From the NCBI GenBank assembly GCA_033239525.1, contig BSYO01000005.1, positions 22,550,519 through 22,614,518 on the forward strand: 64,000 nucleotides of DNA, written 5' to 3'. Under the pieces are notes generated by a model, which had not been told where the DNA came from, did no database searches, and worked only from the letters and a program-made list of their open reading frames with translations. This document shows positions 46,986-59,168 of this stretch, one piece after another. Source of the stretch: Nepenthes gracilis. Its lineage: Eukaryota > Streptophyta > Magnoliopsida > Caryophyllales > Nepenthaceae. The position numbers and the translations under genes were made by a program. Position 1 is the stretch's first letter, and each line of letters opens with the position of its first letter.

Positions 46986-49900
46986 ATGGGAACAAAGCAA
47001 CTTGTGGTCGACAACAATTCAGTTCCAACGTTGAGCCTTCAAGAGCTCATCAAACAGCAGCCCATGGCCTCCATACCGGAGCAGTATGTTCGGGTTGATC
47101 AAGAACCATCGCTAGCCGTTGATCCTGATGCTGCCTCGCCCTCCATCCCTGTCATCGATGTGCAACGTCTAATTGCGGGAGAAGACAGAGATTCTGAGCT
47201 CGAGAAACTGCACTCAGCTTGCAGAGAATGGGGCCTCTTTATGGTATATACATATTTCCTTAAATTTTCATTCATCCCTCTATCTCACAAAAATAGAGTA
47301 TCTAATGCATTTGAATAAGACAATACGAAGTATTACTATATTATTCAATTTGTATGAAAAATAAGGCTCAAATTATGGGAGCTCTTCAAGCTGGTGAGTT
47401 GTCATCTTAATTTGGTACGTGGCAGCTGGTGAACCATGGGATTGGCACATCACTGCTGGCGAAACTGAAGCATGAAATTGAGGAGTTCTTCAAGCTTCCA
47501 TTGGAAGAGAAGATGAAATACCGGCTGAGAGAAGGTGATTATCAAGGGTACGGTCAGTATTGGCTTTCCGTGGGTGATCAAAAACTCGATTGGGCTGATC
47601 GATTTTACATGATCACCAACCCTCCTTACATGACAAAGCCTTATCTCCTTCCCCAGCTTCCTCCGGCTTTCAGGTAAAATCTCACTTTTTATTTAGGGGG
47701 GTTGAGAGTATATTCGATTAATGAAATAGATTAAGCTGACAATACAATAAGTATTATTGATAAATAATTTTGAATATTGTTTTGTTTTCGTAACGAATGA
47801 ATCGATATTTTATTTAGAAATAAGCACTTAATGGGTAACAATTAATAATTTCAGCAGTAGCATCAGCGGCTTTTGGTAGGGTGGGCTGCTGGCCTTGTAG
47901 GAGCTTGTCACGCATGGAAAGCCGTGGCTAGTGGCAACTGAGGGTGTCCAACAGTGGCGGGCGGCTTGTGCCAAACGTGACTAAAACCATATTTAGGCTA
48001 CGGCAGGTTGGGTTGTCAAGTAAAAAAAAGTTTGACCATGAAGTTGAATTAAGTTGGGTTACATCTAATTAGACGAGGCAAAAAAATTATAATTGTTTCT
48101 ATCTATGATGAATATTTTTAGTATTTAATATAAAATTTGATATTTGCATAAAATTAACTAAATAAAATATTATAAATAATAATAATGAGTTGAAAACTAT
48201 GACATATAAATATTTTAAAAATATTCTTTTCACAAAAAGGCATTTATCTGTATAAAATATAGTTTATTCAAATTGGTTACTTTTATTCGTAATTATATTC
48301 ATATTCTATCTAAAATTTCAAATTGGTTTATTTTCTAATCGTGTCTATTTATAATATTTATATAACTTAATAATATCTTATAAAATTTTAAATCTAGTAA
48401 ACTAAGCTTGATAGGTCCAGCTCAAAATTGGGCCAAGATCAGAGAAGCCAATTGAAGAGGCGCGGGCTCAACCAAACAGAAAGGCTCAAGCCAACCTATG
48501 GGACCCAAAGAATCCTAATACGCTGACCACATGGCACTCCAGATGAGATATCAATTAGTGTGCCTGCACGCCTGCAGAGACGATTGCAAGCAGCGGGCTC
48601 CAACTCAGAAAATGTCAGCCAATGGAAGAAGAGGTCAATGCCAGTAAGCCGCAACGCATACCGTCCTTGTAACCACTCAACCAACCGTGTGCGGCAGAGC
48701 AGATCAGGCGTTGTTCATGTCCGACGATGGTCCTCTTACCTCCACAAGACTACAACCTGACAAACTGCCAGCGCACAGTGGCCAACAAATCCTGGCAAGC
48801 AACTTGTTGGGGTTTTGGCTCCCAAAGCCTCCCTAAAAGAGCCTACAAATACCCTCTCCTGCTAAGAGGAGAGGAGAGAGCCGAATCCTAAGCCTAAACA
48901 ATGACCAGAGATCAAATATCCGATCCTTCATCCGGCATTCTAGATTTCGAGAAGAAAGAACCAACTCTCTTCCCTTGAGCCACCACCATTTCCCGGTGAA
49001 GTTAGTAGGCCACCCATAGCGGTACAACTAACGGAGCCTAAATCTCTAAATACATCCCTATCACACTCCCCTCATCCCTGCATCTTTGTATTCTCGTCAC
49101 GTTTACTCCTAAGCGTGTATTCCTCGATTCATTGCGGAAGATTTTTGACTTAAGCGCTGAAGTGTTTACGGTCGAACAACCTCCTACCGTCCTTTAACCT
49201 CTTGTATGCAATTTGTTGAGTGTAGGTTTCAGGTTGACAACAATGGAACCAGATCCAATCTAGATCGACCCATAGTACAATATCGAAAGGCTCTCTAATT
49301 CGTACCATAACCAGGAAACAGGAATGCATCATTGGCGTACGTCTGTGAGAATGATGAGAAAAGTCTAACCACCAATTCCTACATTCACTCTTTTATTCTG
49401 AAGATGGTCAACGCAAGAGCGCAAACTAGCACACTAGATAGGGATATTTTTGCCACCCGGCAAATGACCCCCAACGATAGGTAGTTGTCTTTGGCGAGTA
49501 GCTCGAGCCCGACGTCCGCAAACTGGCTGCGAACGTGGATGATATGAAGCACATGCTTTAGGCACTGTGCGCTCGTGCCGGAGCGCAACGGTTAGGAACC
49601 ACTCCCTCGAACCTTCAAGCATCTATCTCCAGGTGTAAGAAGCCCGGGTAGTAAGGACAACCAGACTTGACAACACCGAGGCCTAGGCAGTCTCTGGCAG
49701 TAGGGCCCAAACAACAACTCGGAGTCTCCAGAGCAGAGACGTGAGGAAAGCAAGCCCGGAGTGGCGGAACCCTCGCAACTCCTACAATGACAAGAGGCTC
49801 CCGACAAGAGGAGAGGGCTCATGTAGTATGCGACCACCTTGCGCAGACGGTCGCCACGATCTACGTAGCCCCCAGGAGAACTCCAAACTCCGAAATTTCA

Positions 49901-52900
49901 TCAACGCGAAGAGGAGTGGATGCACTCCTCCGATAGAGAAGAAAGTGGACAACAAGCACTCGACTTGCGGAGGTCACCGTTTTCCACGGACATCTAGACA
50001 CAACCACGCCCCCTCAAGTTGAAAATGCCAACTCTGGATCCTTACGATAGTAGTACAGACCCAATGGACTATTTGGATTACTTCGGTAAATTGTTGTCCT
50101 TCCACAGGGTGAGTGAAGCTATCATGTGCCAGTGCTTCCCCCTAATGCTTAGGGGAGACGCCAGGCTTTGATTCCATGGCCTTTGACCCAACTTCATTTA
50201 CTCATTCGACGAGCTCTCGGACTACTTCTTGTACCAATTTGCTTTCAACCGGAGAGAAGAAAAGCTGCCCTAGCACCTTATCCGCCTCCGCCAGAAGTCG
50301 AAGGAGAACCTAAAGCGGTTCCTCAACCGCTTCATTGTTGAAGCTCGTCGAATCCCCAAATTCTCCGACGAGATGAAGCTAAGAGCTTTCATCACCACGT
50401 TGGGGGCTAGGGAGTTCTTCAAGCACCTGGTGCACCAGCACCCCCTGTCCTTCCAGGAAGTTGAGGCTATCGCTCGAGCCTACATTGCGGCGAGGAGGCT
50501 AACAAGACTAAGCATCCTGAATGCGCATACTAACAGCCGGAAGGACCTATCGTCAGAAAGAAGAGAAATGGAGATGGCAGCTCACGCTCAGGAACCCCGC
50601 AAGCAGCTATGGTCCAAGCCGAGTGCTTAAAAGGAGTACAGGCCCTTGACCCTGACTCCCTTGAACGATATCCACTCGAATATTCTGATACAAATTCAAG
50701 ATGAGAAGTTCTTGAGGTGGCCCAAAGCGCTGAAGAACCCAGAGGGCGGAGATCAGATGAAGTACTGTCACTACAATCGATCTCTGGTGCACACCATAGA
50801 GAACTATTGAACCTTGCAAAGGGAAATGAGGACCCGATCTTGCCGCAAACACCTCATTCAATTCCTTAGGAGCTCAGGGCAGGCCCCTTAGTCCGCCGAA
50901 GACGAAGCTAGAGATCCACTGAGAAACCAAGTAGCTGCTGGTGTCATCAGTATGATCTCTAGCAAACCGACAAGAAGTGGCGACTGCGATCGGCCAGAGG
51001 CCATGTTGAGTAGCAAGAGAGTGAGAGTAGGGGTTAGGACCGATGTCATTAGTTTTAACAATGACAATTTGACACACGTGACTTTCCCTTATTCGGACCC
51101 TCTTGTTGTATCAGCCTTCATTTTAGACAGTACACTTGACTACCAATTGAAACATGTTTTTATTGATAATGGAAGCTCTTGTAACTTGTTGTACCTTGAT
51201 GCGTTCTTTAAGCTTGATCTAAAGAAGAACCAAATGAGAGCAGCTGAAGGATCCCTCTACAACGTGGACAACGAGCTAGTATCCGTGTAAGGAGAGATTC
51301 AATTTGAAGTCATAATAGGGACTCACCCTCGTATAGCCACTCGAACACTCACGTTCCTTATTGTTGACCTGCCATCAGCTTACAATGCCATTCTTGGTCG
51401 GCCATTCCTAGCCACCTTCGGGGCAGTGACATTGATACCTCACCTGAAAGTGAAGTTTCTAACACCGTAGGAGTCGGAAAAGCATTGGGCAACCAGGTGA
51501 TGGGTCGGACATGTTACCTATCCCAAGTCGCACCCGCCACTTTGAGACGAACCACAAAAGACCTAGACTTCCGAGACAAGATGTCGTTGCAATGGGCTCA
51601 GTTGGTCGAGGCGACGAAGCTAGTCTCCTTGGACCCTAACGAATCGAAAATGTGCGTACACGTGGACTTCCTCAAACGAAACTCTGATATCTTCATGTGG
51701 ATTCCTACCAATATGCCCGGGATACCGGATGGAGTAATGGTCCACAAGTTGGGTCTCGATCCCAACCATAAACCCGTTTGGTAGAAAGGCAGAAACCATT
51801 CCGTTAAGAAACTGATGGCCATAAGGGAAAAGGTAAAGAAACTATTAGACGCTAGGTTCATAAGGGAGGTCTAATGCCCAGATTGGCTATCGAATGTCGT
51901 GCTCATGAAGAAAAGCAATGGCAAGTAGCGGATGTGCGTCGACTTCACCGACGTAAACAAGGCCTGCCCGAAGGAGAGTTTTTTGCTTCCTCGGATCGAT
52001 CAGCTAGTGGACTCCACATTTGGGCACGAACTCCTAAATTTTATGGATGCCTACTCAAACTCCTACCAGATAAGGATGAACCCGAACGATGAGGAGCACA
52101 CCTTCTTGACTGACCAAGAAACACACTGCCAGATAGTCATATCCTTCGATCTGAAGAATGCTGGCATGACTTACTAGCAGCTAGTGAATAAGATGTTCGA
52201 AGACCAGATCGGCAGAAATGTAGAGATATATATAGACGACATGCTTGTCAATTGCAAAGTGGCCTATGACCATATTCGGGATCTGGCAAAAACCTTTGAA
52301 GTACTTTGGACCCATAAAATGAAGCTCAACCCAGCTAAGTGCGTGTTCTGGGTAACCTCCGAAAAATTCCTGGGCTTCATAGTGTCCTAGCATAGCATCG
52401 AAGCACATTCAGAGAATGGCCTTGTCATGGCCCTTCAACGCTTGCTCTTCCCATCGAGATTCCTTGGTAAGATGTTCAAATTCCAAAGAAGAAGATGACC
52501 TTGCCATCAACGTCACCACAACGAAAAAGAAGGAAAGGAGCAACTGCAATAAAGGATGCCGGACTTGGAGGAATTCTTGGCGCTTAAATAGCCAAGGCTT
52601 CCCCAAAGAGACGGCGTCATTTAACTAAGGGAGGGCGTTCCACCGCCCAACAAAATTCCTTCACATGGCAGCGCTCTGAAACATCGTGCCTTTTCAAGGA
52701 AGGTCATTATGGCGCGATAACCCTGCAGTTCTCTGCGCATTAAATACAGGTGTTCCCTGATTGATGCGCTCTCCATCAACGTTGATCAGCCAAGCCAAGC
52801 ATGACACGGACGACGCAAGCTTATAGAAAGTTCTCACCGGACCATCCCGCGACAATCCGAGCACGGACTCGAGGGATGGCCCTGGTGGGGACGGCAGAAG

Positions 52901-55900
52901 ACAACTAGACATTCATGATAAACAAGCAACTGAGCATGTATGGCGGCGAGAGGGCCCCACTGCCCTTGAGCCATAACATGCGAAGTAACAAAAAGAAGAT
53001 TCAATGACACTAGATATAAAAGGAAAACTACTGCTTTTATTCATTGAAGCTATTCTTTACAGAGTACAATGATTGCATCAGCAAAAGTGCAAAAAAGTAA
53101 AAAATACTGAGTACAAGAAGCCTAGGATAACAACACCGCCAAGGGGGAACAGCTTGGGGAGTGTAAGCACATCAGCTCATTCTTGTAGCATCACCACAGC
53201 GCCAATTTCGCTCCCGAACAGGCATCGTAGATGCCGATCCCACATAGTCGGCGCGACAGGGTCCACCGTAGACGAAGGAAAGGCATCAATCGGGAGTCCC
53301 GCTGGGGCTGTGACTCACTTGTATGCACCCCAAGGGGACTTCAGGTTTTGCCTCCTCTCCAGACAGCATATATGAACCACAAGCCACGGTAGAAGACAGC
53401 GATGACACGCTATCGAGGGAATAGAATCCCCTGGAATGGCGTGCTAGCCTTGTTGCACCCCACCTACGGACTGGAGTCCTGGCTAGCCAGAGAGGAGGCA
53501 CGGGACAGCAGTAGAGTGGTCGTGCCACCCGTCATTACAATGAGGAAGCGTCCACAGAAAAGGCATGACGATAGGCTTCAACAGCAACACTAGATCTCCC
53601 GCAAATCCATTCGATTTCCTTGCGAAACTCCACAAGGTGCAAGGCAAGCCGAGGACTCTGCATTGATTTACCGGCAAATAGCCAAGTGTGGGTCACTCAA
53701 GCTGAGAAACTCCCCAATTTATAGCCATGCTAAAGCCTGACGAGCTTCCAAAGAGGCACGCCACCCAATGACTATTAATCCAAATGGAAAGCCATCAATG
53801 TGGAGTCGGTCCTCAAACGGCAAATCTTACCTAACAAGGTACCAAATCCTTGCATTGCCTCTGAAAGGTTGCATATTCGCATGGGGAAGGAACAACATCA
53901 TGAATAGACGAAGACCAGAACATCTCGAGGAAGCCCACACGGACAGCCAGTGAGACCCACCTTAGGCATGCCAGGCACCGTAGTGGGCTGTCCCTAGGTA
54001 TGGGGAGTTTGTGATAGGTCTAGTTCGAAATTGGGCAAAGATCGGCAAAGCCCAATTGAAAAGGCGCGAGTTCAATCGGACAAAAAGGCCCAAGCCCATC
54101 TACAAGGCCCAAAGAATCCTGATATGCGGCCCACATGGCGCCCTAGACGAGCAACCAATCAGCACACCCGCACGCCTGTAGAGACAATTACAGGTGGCGG
54201 GCACCGAGTTAGAAAATGTTATCCAATGGGAGAAGAGGTCAATGCCGGCAAGCCGCAGCACACACCATCCCTGCAACCACTCAACCAATTCGTGCGCAGA
54301 CAGCAGACCAAGCGTTGTTCACGTCCGACAACGGTCTCCTTGTCTCCACAAGGCGACAATTGGCGCCGCTGGCCATCGCCAGCGCACAGTAACTAATTAA
54401 TCCTGGCAAGCTACTTGTCGGAATTTTGATTTCCAAAGCCTCCCTAAAAGAGCCTACAAATACCCTCTTCTGCTAAGGGGAGAGGAGAGAGCTGAATCCC
54501 AAGCTCAAATGGTGACCAGAGATCAAATATCCAATCCTTCAACCAGCATTCCAGGTTTCGAGAAGAAAGAATTAGTTCTCTTCCCTCGAGCCATCGCCAC
54601 TTCCCGGCGAAATTAATGAGCCATCCATAGCAATGCAACCAACGGAGCCCAAACCTCCAAATACATCGCACTCACTCTCCTCATCCCTGCATCTTTGCAT
54701 TCTCGTTACGTTTACTCCTAAACGTGCATTCCTATGTTCATTGCGGAAGATTTCTGATTTAAGTGTCAGAGTGTTTACGGTGGGATAACCTCTCATCATC
54801 TTCTGACCTCTTATTTATAATTTGTATTGTGTAGGTTTCAGGTTACAGCAACAGAGATCGGACTCGATCTAGATCAACCCACAGCGGAATATCGAAAGGC
54901 TCTTTAATCCGTACCATAATAAAAAACTAGGGACGTATCAAAGCCAATCAATGACAAAATTTTAATCTGCTCTAATTAGCGTGCCTTGGGGTGGTGGCCA
55001 TTGGCAATCAACTAAAAATGACAGGCCCTGAAATTTGAGAATAAAAAATAGCTCATCCTATTTAATATTGATCATTTTTTACTTATAATTGCAATTCTAC
55101 AAAAATAAAGATAAATTGTCTTACTCAAATTTCAAAACCAATTAAACAGCTACACTCTTGTTAGAAACTTAAATTAAAACATAAATAAAATTATAATTTT
55201 ATCCAATTAAAAGTCACCTATTTCATACTTTTGGAATCGATGTATAAGTTCCTCAGCGATGCACATAAAATACTTTATATTTATCCGCACGGCGTACGCA
55301 GGGATGCGTTGGAGTTGTACCTTCTGGAATCACGAAAGTTGGTAAAAGAAGTAGTGCTGTCAATAGCAAAAGCATTGAGGATGGAAGAGCAAGAGATGAT
55401 GGAATTATTTGAAGACGGGATGCAATCGATGAGGATGAGTTACTATCCGCCATGCCCAAAACCAGAGCTTGTTATGGGACTCGTTCCACACTCGGATGCC
55501 AACTTAATCACTATCATCCTCCAAGTTGATGGGGTCGATGGCCTTCAAGTTAAGAATAAAGCTGGAGCTTGGATTCCTGTCAATTTCCTCCCCGACTCCT
55601 TTGTTGTCAATTTGGGAGATATTCTTGAGGTAAGTAAACTCAATCCCCTGCCTCCCTCCCCCTCCCCCTCCCAAAAAAAAAAAAAAAAAAATCTATTTGT
55701 CTACTTTTAGACTTAGCTAGGTGTAAATTGAAATAGAATCCTTATATAATCGGTAGAGCTATTATCCTATGACTGTATGGCTACAGATTTATCCTATGAC
55801 TTTATGGCTACAGATTTGATTTAAGTCGTAGAAATTATCTATTATATGTAACTAGAGGACTCAAAATATTATAAAAAATGCATTTTTAGGCTTTTATATC

Positions 55901-57288
55901 TTTATTTTAATTAATACTATTTTTTATTGTTATCTTTGTATTATTTTTATACCATGGAAATAATTTTTTTTCCAAATACATTATATTCTATCTTAGGTGA
56001 TATAAAACTATTGAATAAACATGTTTCTTTAGTATATTTTACATTTTCTTTTTACAATTTTTTGAGCATCATATATGTGTGTGGAACTCTCACCCACTTA
56101 TTATAAGCTATCTATACTAGTGTGCTTCATGCATAATTAGAAATTTCAAAGTGTACTAATATAACAAGGCAATTAATTGATGTTTTTCAAAGAATATTAT
56201 TTTAGTCAGCTAGTACAGATCGGTAATGAAATTCTATTTCTCCTATTTATAGCTTTTTAAGGAAATTATTTAATTAAAATTTAATAATCATAATTTAAAA
56301 ATAAAAAAAATAACAATAATTTTATTTTAATTTTTTGATAATATTAACCTCTATTAAATATTAAATTTAATATTTAAAAAAATTAATAAAAATAATTTAA
56401 TGCTTCATTTAATATTTAAATTTTAATTACTTTAACAATCCAAATAAAAGAAATAAGATCTTACTTGTTCTTAAGAGAAATAGAATCATTGAAAAATTTT
56501 AAGTTCGGTAGGAAAATTCTTAGTATAATGTCATTGAATTAACATCGAACATGTTTAAACTTTTAAATACCTCGTAATTAATATGAAATTCCCAATTTTG
56601 AAATGTGGCTGTATTGTATTCATTCTTTAACATCTTTTTATATTCTTAATAAATCATTAAGTCTCAATAGTTAGTAGCTACAGTAGTGTTTTACAGAGAG
56701 TAAATTTATTAACCAAGTTAACGGGGCCCATCCTTTATGTTAGTAAGTAGCTAATCATATGCATCTCCTCTAAAAGATGTACACCGTTCATCTCTCATCT
56801 CTACGTTAAATAAAAAATTAACAGTGAAATTTTTAAATATAAAAAATATATATATTATTTTTAAAATTTTCTTATAATATTAACATCCATTCAATATTTA
56901 ACGCAACATTCAAAAAAATTAAAAAAGAGTATTTAAATATTTTTTAAAAAAAATTTTAAATTTTATCTGTTAAATTTTTCATCCAACGCATAATAAGGGA
57001 GACAATGTTGAATGATATTTGTAGATCATGAGCAACGGGGCATTTGAGAGCCCCGAGCATCGAGCAGCCGTGAATTCAGTCAAAGAGCGGATCTCCATTG
57101 CTGTGTTCTTCAATGTCAATTCAGAGGCAGAATTCGGACCCTCAACTGGTCTGATTAGCCCCCAGAATCCACCCTTATTCAAACGGATTGCCATGCACAA
57201 GTATTTCAAAGATGTCGCCTCCAGAAGGACCATCGGCAAGTCAAATATTCAATTTCTGAGAATTAATCAACAAGCCAATCCTAATTAA
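46986..57288 (+). CDS. SRG1-like 2-oxoglutarate/Fe(II)-dependent oxygenase, copy B (intact)
   Basis: Four exons: 46986-47243, 47426-47673, 55302-55629, 57025-57288. All introns are GT-AG, with phases 0, 2 and 0. They total 1098 nt, 365 residues plus TAA, the usual length of SRG1-type plant dioxygenases. The DIOX_N domain starts around SIPVIDVQRL (residue ~57) and includes EWGLFM-LVNHGIG over the first junction. The 2OG-FeII domain has YYPPCP, HSD (first His and Asp iron ligands, LVPHSDANLITIILQ), FVVNLGDILE, EHRAAVNS (second iron His) and RIS (2-oxoglutarate Arg). All key residues are present. Such soluble enzymes hydroxylate, demethylate or desaturate small metabolites; the substrate cannot be told from sequence. 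Intron 2 is 7.6 kb because of a gypsy element. The start is supported by the TATA distance and by identity with copy A. It is likely the only functional copy here; expression is not shown. Confidence 0.9.
48409..49331 (+). repeat. 5' LTR of the intron 2 gypsy element
   Basis: TGATAGGTCC start, GAATGCATCA end. It holds a CCTACAAATACCC box near 48842 followed by GGAGAGGAGAG. Related to the solo LTR at 7174-8127. Confidence 0.85.
49405..50630 (+). pseudogene. gag of the intron 2 gypsy element, decayed
   Basis: Starts at ATG 49405 (MVNARAQTSTLDRDI) and is soon broken by stops. The retrotransposon gag core is visible at 50026-50510: DPMDYLDYFGKLLSF, MCQCFPLMLRGDA, then an open stretch with LKRFLNRFIVEARRI and FKHLVHQHPLSFQEV. 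No zinc knuckle was recognised. Confidence 0.75.
51060..52440 (+). pseudogene. Protease and reverse transcriptase of the intron 2 gypsy element, decayed
   Basis: The protease has the active-site type IDNGSS at 51162-51179 and AYNAILGRPFLATF near 51390. Reverse transcriptase follows: KLGLDPNHKPVW, RMCVDFTDVNKACPK (about 51930), DLKNAGMTY, catalytic YIDD at 52229-52240, and MKLNPAKCVFWV...FLGFIVS to about 52390. At least four stops or frameshifts lie between 51780 and 52180. The sequence then ends without RNase H or integrase. Confidence 0.85.
52441..54011 (+). other. Non-coding 3' interior of the intron 2 gypsy element
   Basis: About 1.6 kb between reverse transcriptase and the 3' LTR. No integrase motif or other protein was recognised on either strand; the short frames are not convincing. 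It ends in a purine-rich GGTATGGGGAGTTTG before the LTR. An internal deletion from reverse transcriptase to the 3' untranslated part would explain it. Confidence 0.55.
54012..54940 (+). repeat. 3' LTR of the intron 2 gypsy element
   Basis: TGATAGGTCTAG start, GGGACGTATCA end, followed by target duplication AAGCC. Collinear with 48409-49331 with many substitutions. Confidence 0.85.
56225..56489. mobile_element. MITE-like element in intron 3 of copy B
   Basis: About 265 bp, AT-rich, with inverted ends AATGAAATTCTATTTCTCC / GAGAAATAGAATCATT. It occupies the same site in gene A (11966-13978), so it predates the duplication. No coding capacity. Confidence 0.6.
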
Positions 57289-58534
57289 GAATTTCTATTA
57301 GCTTTCTCTTCATCATGTCGGTTTGCATATGTTTTGTTAACTGCATGCATGCATTTCCAGGTTACTGCAAGGCGCGCTAAGAAAATAATATCATAATGTA
57401 ATTATTTTCTTAATCTGTTGCATGCTGAGATTAGTAATTATAATTATAAAATATGATAAATACTTTGATGTACTCCTTTGTTTCTCGCGATAAATGACTC
57501 TGCGCAGGGGATTTTCTCTTCCCTCTGTTTGCAAGGTATAAGCGTCAGAGCTGGAAAAAGAGTCTCACTACACAGAGCGCAACATCAACGTTAAAAAAAA
57601 GAAGCTCTCCCTCTTCCAAATCCCTGCCCAAAACATCGCGGTCTCTATCCATCTACTCTCCTCGTTGAACAACCCAAGCTGCTCCGATGGACAGATCCTG
57701 CCATGTTCAAACTGGTTCCACCCAACATTCCATCGATGGCCGCCACCGCCTGAGAAGGTCCTCAAATAATCACCCATCCATCTGCATCTCAGGATCTCTT
57801 AGGGTATACAGATTATCATCAAGGTCAACTAATTTTTCCATCTGCACAGCAAAACACGGTAGATGAGACAAGCTTGATATGAGTTAACATTTCAGCTTTT
57901 GCTACCGAATCAAAAGTATGGGAGATGACCTTCTCCCGCAGCTAAAGGAACTTCACACGTAAAAATGACTGACTAAACCCAGGGCAAACGGCAAACAATT
58001 TATCTACCATAAATTATATTAAACAAGTGGGGTTTTTCCGAGTATAAAGGAAAACTGATTTGTAATCAAGCACTTAAACAAGAACGAATATGGCATATAT
58101 AGAAAACACGGTGGCCAATGAAACAAATTAGGAGGGATACTTTTTACATAATACACGAGTTAAAGATTAAAAATATAGAGTATGGATGCATATTATCCAA
58201 TCAGTAAAATTTGAGACCGGATATCTCTCGATCACCCACATATATGGAAATGGAAGTATGTTCCAGTTCACACAGAAAACAATGACGATTTTGAAGTCAC
58301 CTCCGCTGCTTCCTTTTCGACCTTTCTTTCTCCTGCTGCCTTTTCTACTGCACCAGCTCCATCACCATAAACACAGCAAACAAAAAAATACATAAATACC
58401 AGGGAAGCTTATAATGAAGCCATTGATGAGTTTTTTAACTCTACATAGGAGTAGATGTAACATGAAAACTACAACAGGTGCCTTCCTTGGCATCAGAACT
58501 TGCATGTATCCAAGAGAAGTATATATACCCATGT
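57289..58534. other. Downstream region of copy B shared with copy A
   Basis: Aligns with 19679-22408 minus insertions. A GCATGCATGC palindromic run follows the stop codon in both copies. Short minus-strand frames at 57900-58020 and 58310-58380 are similar in both copies but have no splice signals or recognisable domains. No gene is assigned. Part of it should be the 3' UTR. Confidence 0.45.
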
Positions 58535-59168
58535 AATTTTGTGATATCTGCAAGAGCAAGAGTAAAGTGAATAAATATTCAAGTTTAAAGTCTCTTCTTC
58601 CTTTTTCCACTCTACAAATTTATCATCTTATGTTCCATCAAAAAAAGTTACTAAAACATCCATTTACAAACATAAAGTTAGCCAAACAGAAATTTAAATT
58701 TATCCTCACCTTAAGAATCTGGATCAGATTTTCTCATCTGCAACTTTTAAGTGTTCTTTGCCTCACCATTCCAGAGATTCTACAAAGCAAAAAGCTCGTT
58801 ATATGTACTTTATATGGCACACCCATAAAAGGGAAAAGACAACTCAAAAACATAGACCATGAAAACAAATCATTATCCTTCTCAGAGAAGATCTAACCAC
58901 TAAAGATTTGGCATCGCTCCACAGCACCTTCTTCTTAAGTGATACTCCTTTCACAACTTCAGCACACAGTTTCTGTTCATCATCCTTCTCAGAGAAAAAT
59001 GAACCACTACAAATTTTGTGTCGCTCCACAGCCTCTTCTTTGTAACTGATCTTCGTTTCATGACTTCATGGTGCATCCCCTTATTATTATCCTTCTCAGA
59101 GGAAGAATGAACCATTACAAATTTCGTGCCACTCATAGCATCTTCTTTGAAAGTGATCCTCCTTTCAC
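58535..59168. repeat. Right end of block B with an imperfect ~105-bp repeat
   Basis: Counterpart of 30733-31367. Three imperfect units lie at about 58880-59168, with CATCCTTCTCAGAGAAAAAT-type and ACCACTACAAATTTTGTG-type boxes. Homology to block A stops at TCCTTTCAC (about 59168). Confidence 0.45.

Larger units (their letters stand above)
48409..54940 (+). mobile_element. Ty3/gypsy retrotransposon in intron 2 of copy B (6.5 kb)
   Basis: LTRs at 48409-49331 (923 bp) and 54012-54940 (929 bp), both TGATAGG...ATCA, with target duplication AAGCT (48404-48408) / AAGCC (54941-54945), one mismatch. The empty site in gene A is at about 10735-10745. After the 5' LTR comes TTGGCGTACGTCTGTGAGAA, a likely primer-binding site; before the 3' LTR GGTATGGGGAG, a likely polypurine tract. 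The interior has gag, protease and reverse transcriptase only; RNase H and integrase are missing. The first 60 bases of the LTRs differ at roughly one base in five by eye, so the insertion is old. It has the same orientation as the host gene. Confidence 0.9.
44043..59168 (+). repeat. Duplicated block B (carries dioxygenase copy B)
   Basis: Direct duplicate of 5011-31367. B-specific insertions are the solo LTR 44124-45608 and the gypsy element 48409-54940. Subtracting them leaves about 7.1 kb. None of the LTR insertions mapped in A is present in B or the reverse, so all followed the duplication. The AT-rich MITE-like segments at 56225-56489 and about 56755-56990 are shared and older. Confidence 0.85.

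Noticed and set aside
58300..58620. Possible C-terminal exon of a minus-strand gene (frame ending after KSSLFSV)
   Set aside because: Similar in both duplicates, but no acceptor AG is found at the expected place and adjoining frames have stops; evidence is too weak to call a gene.
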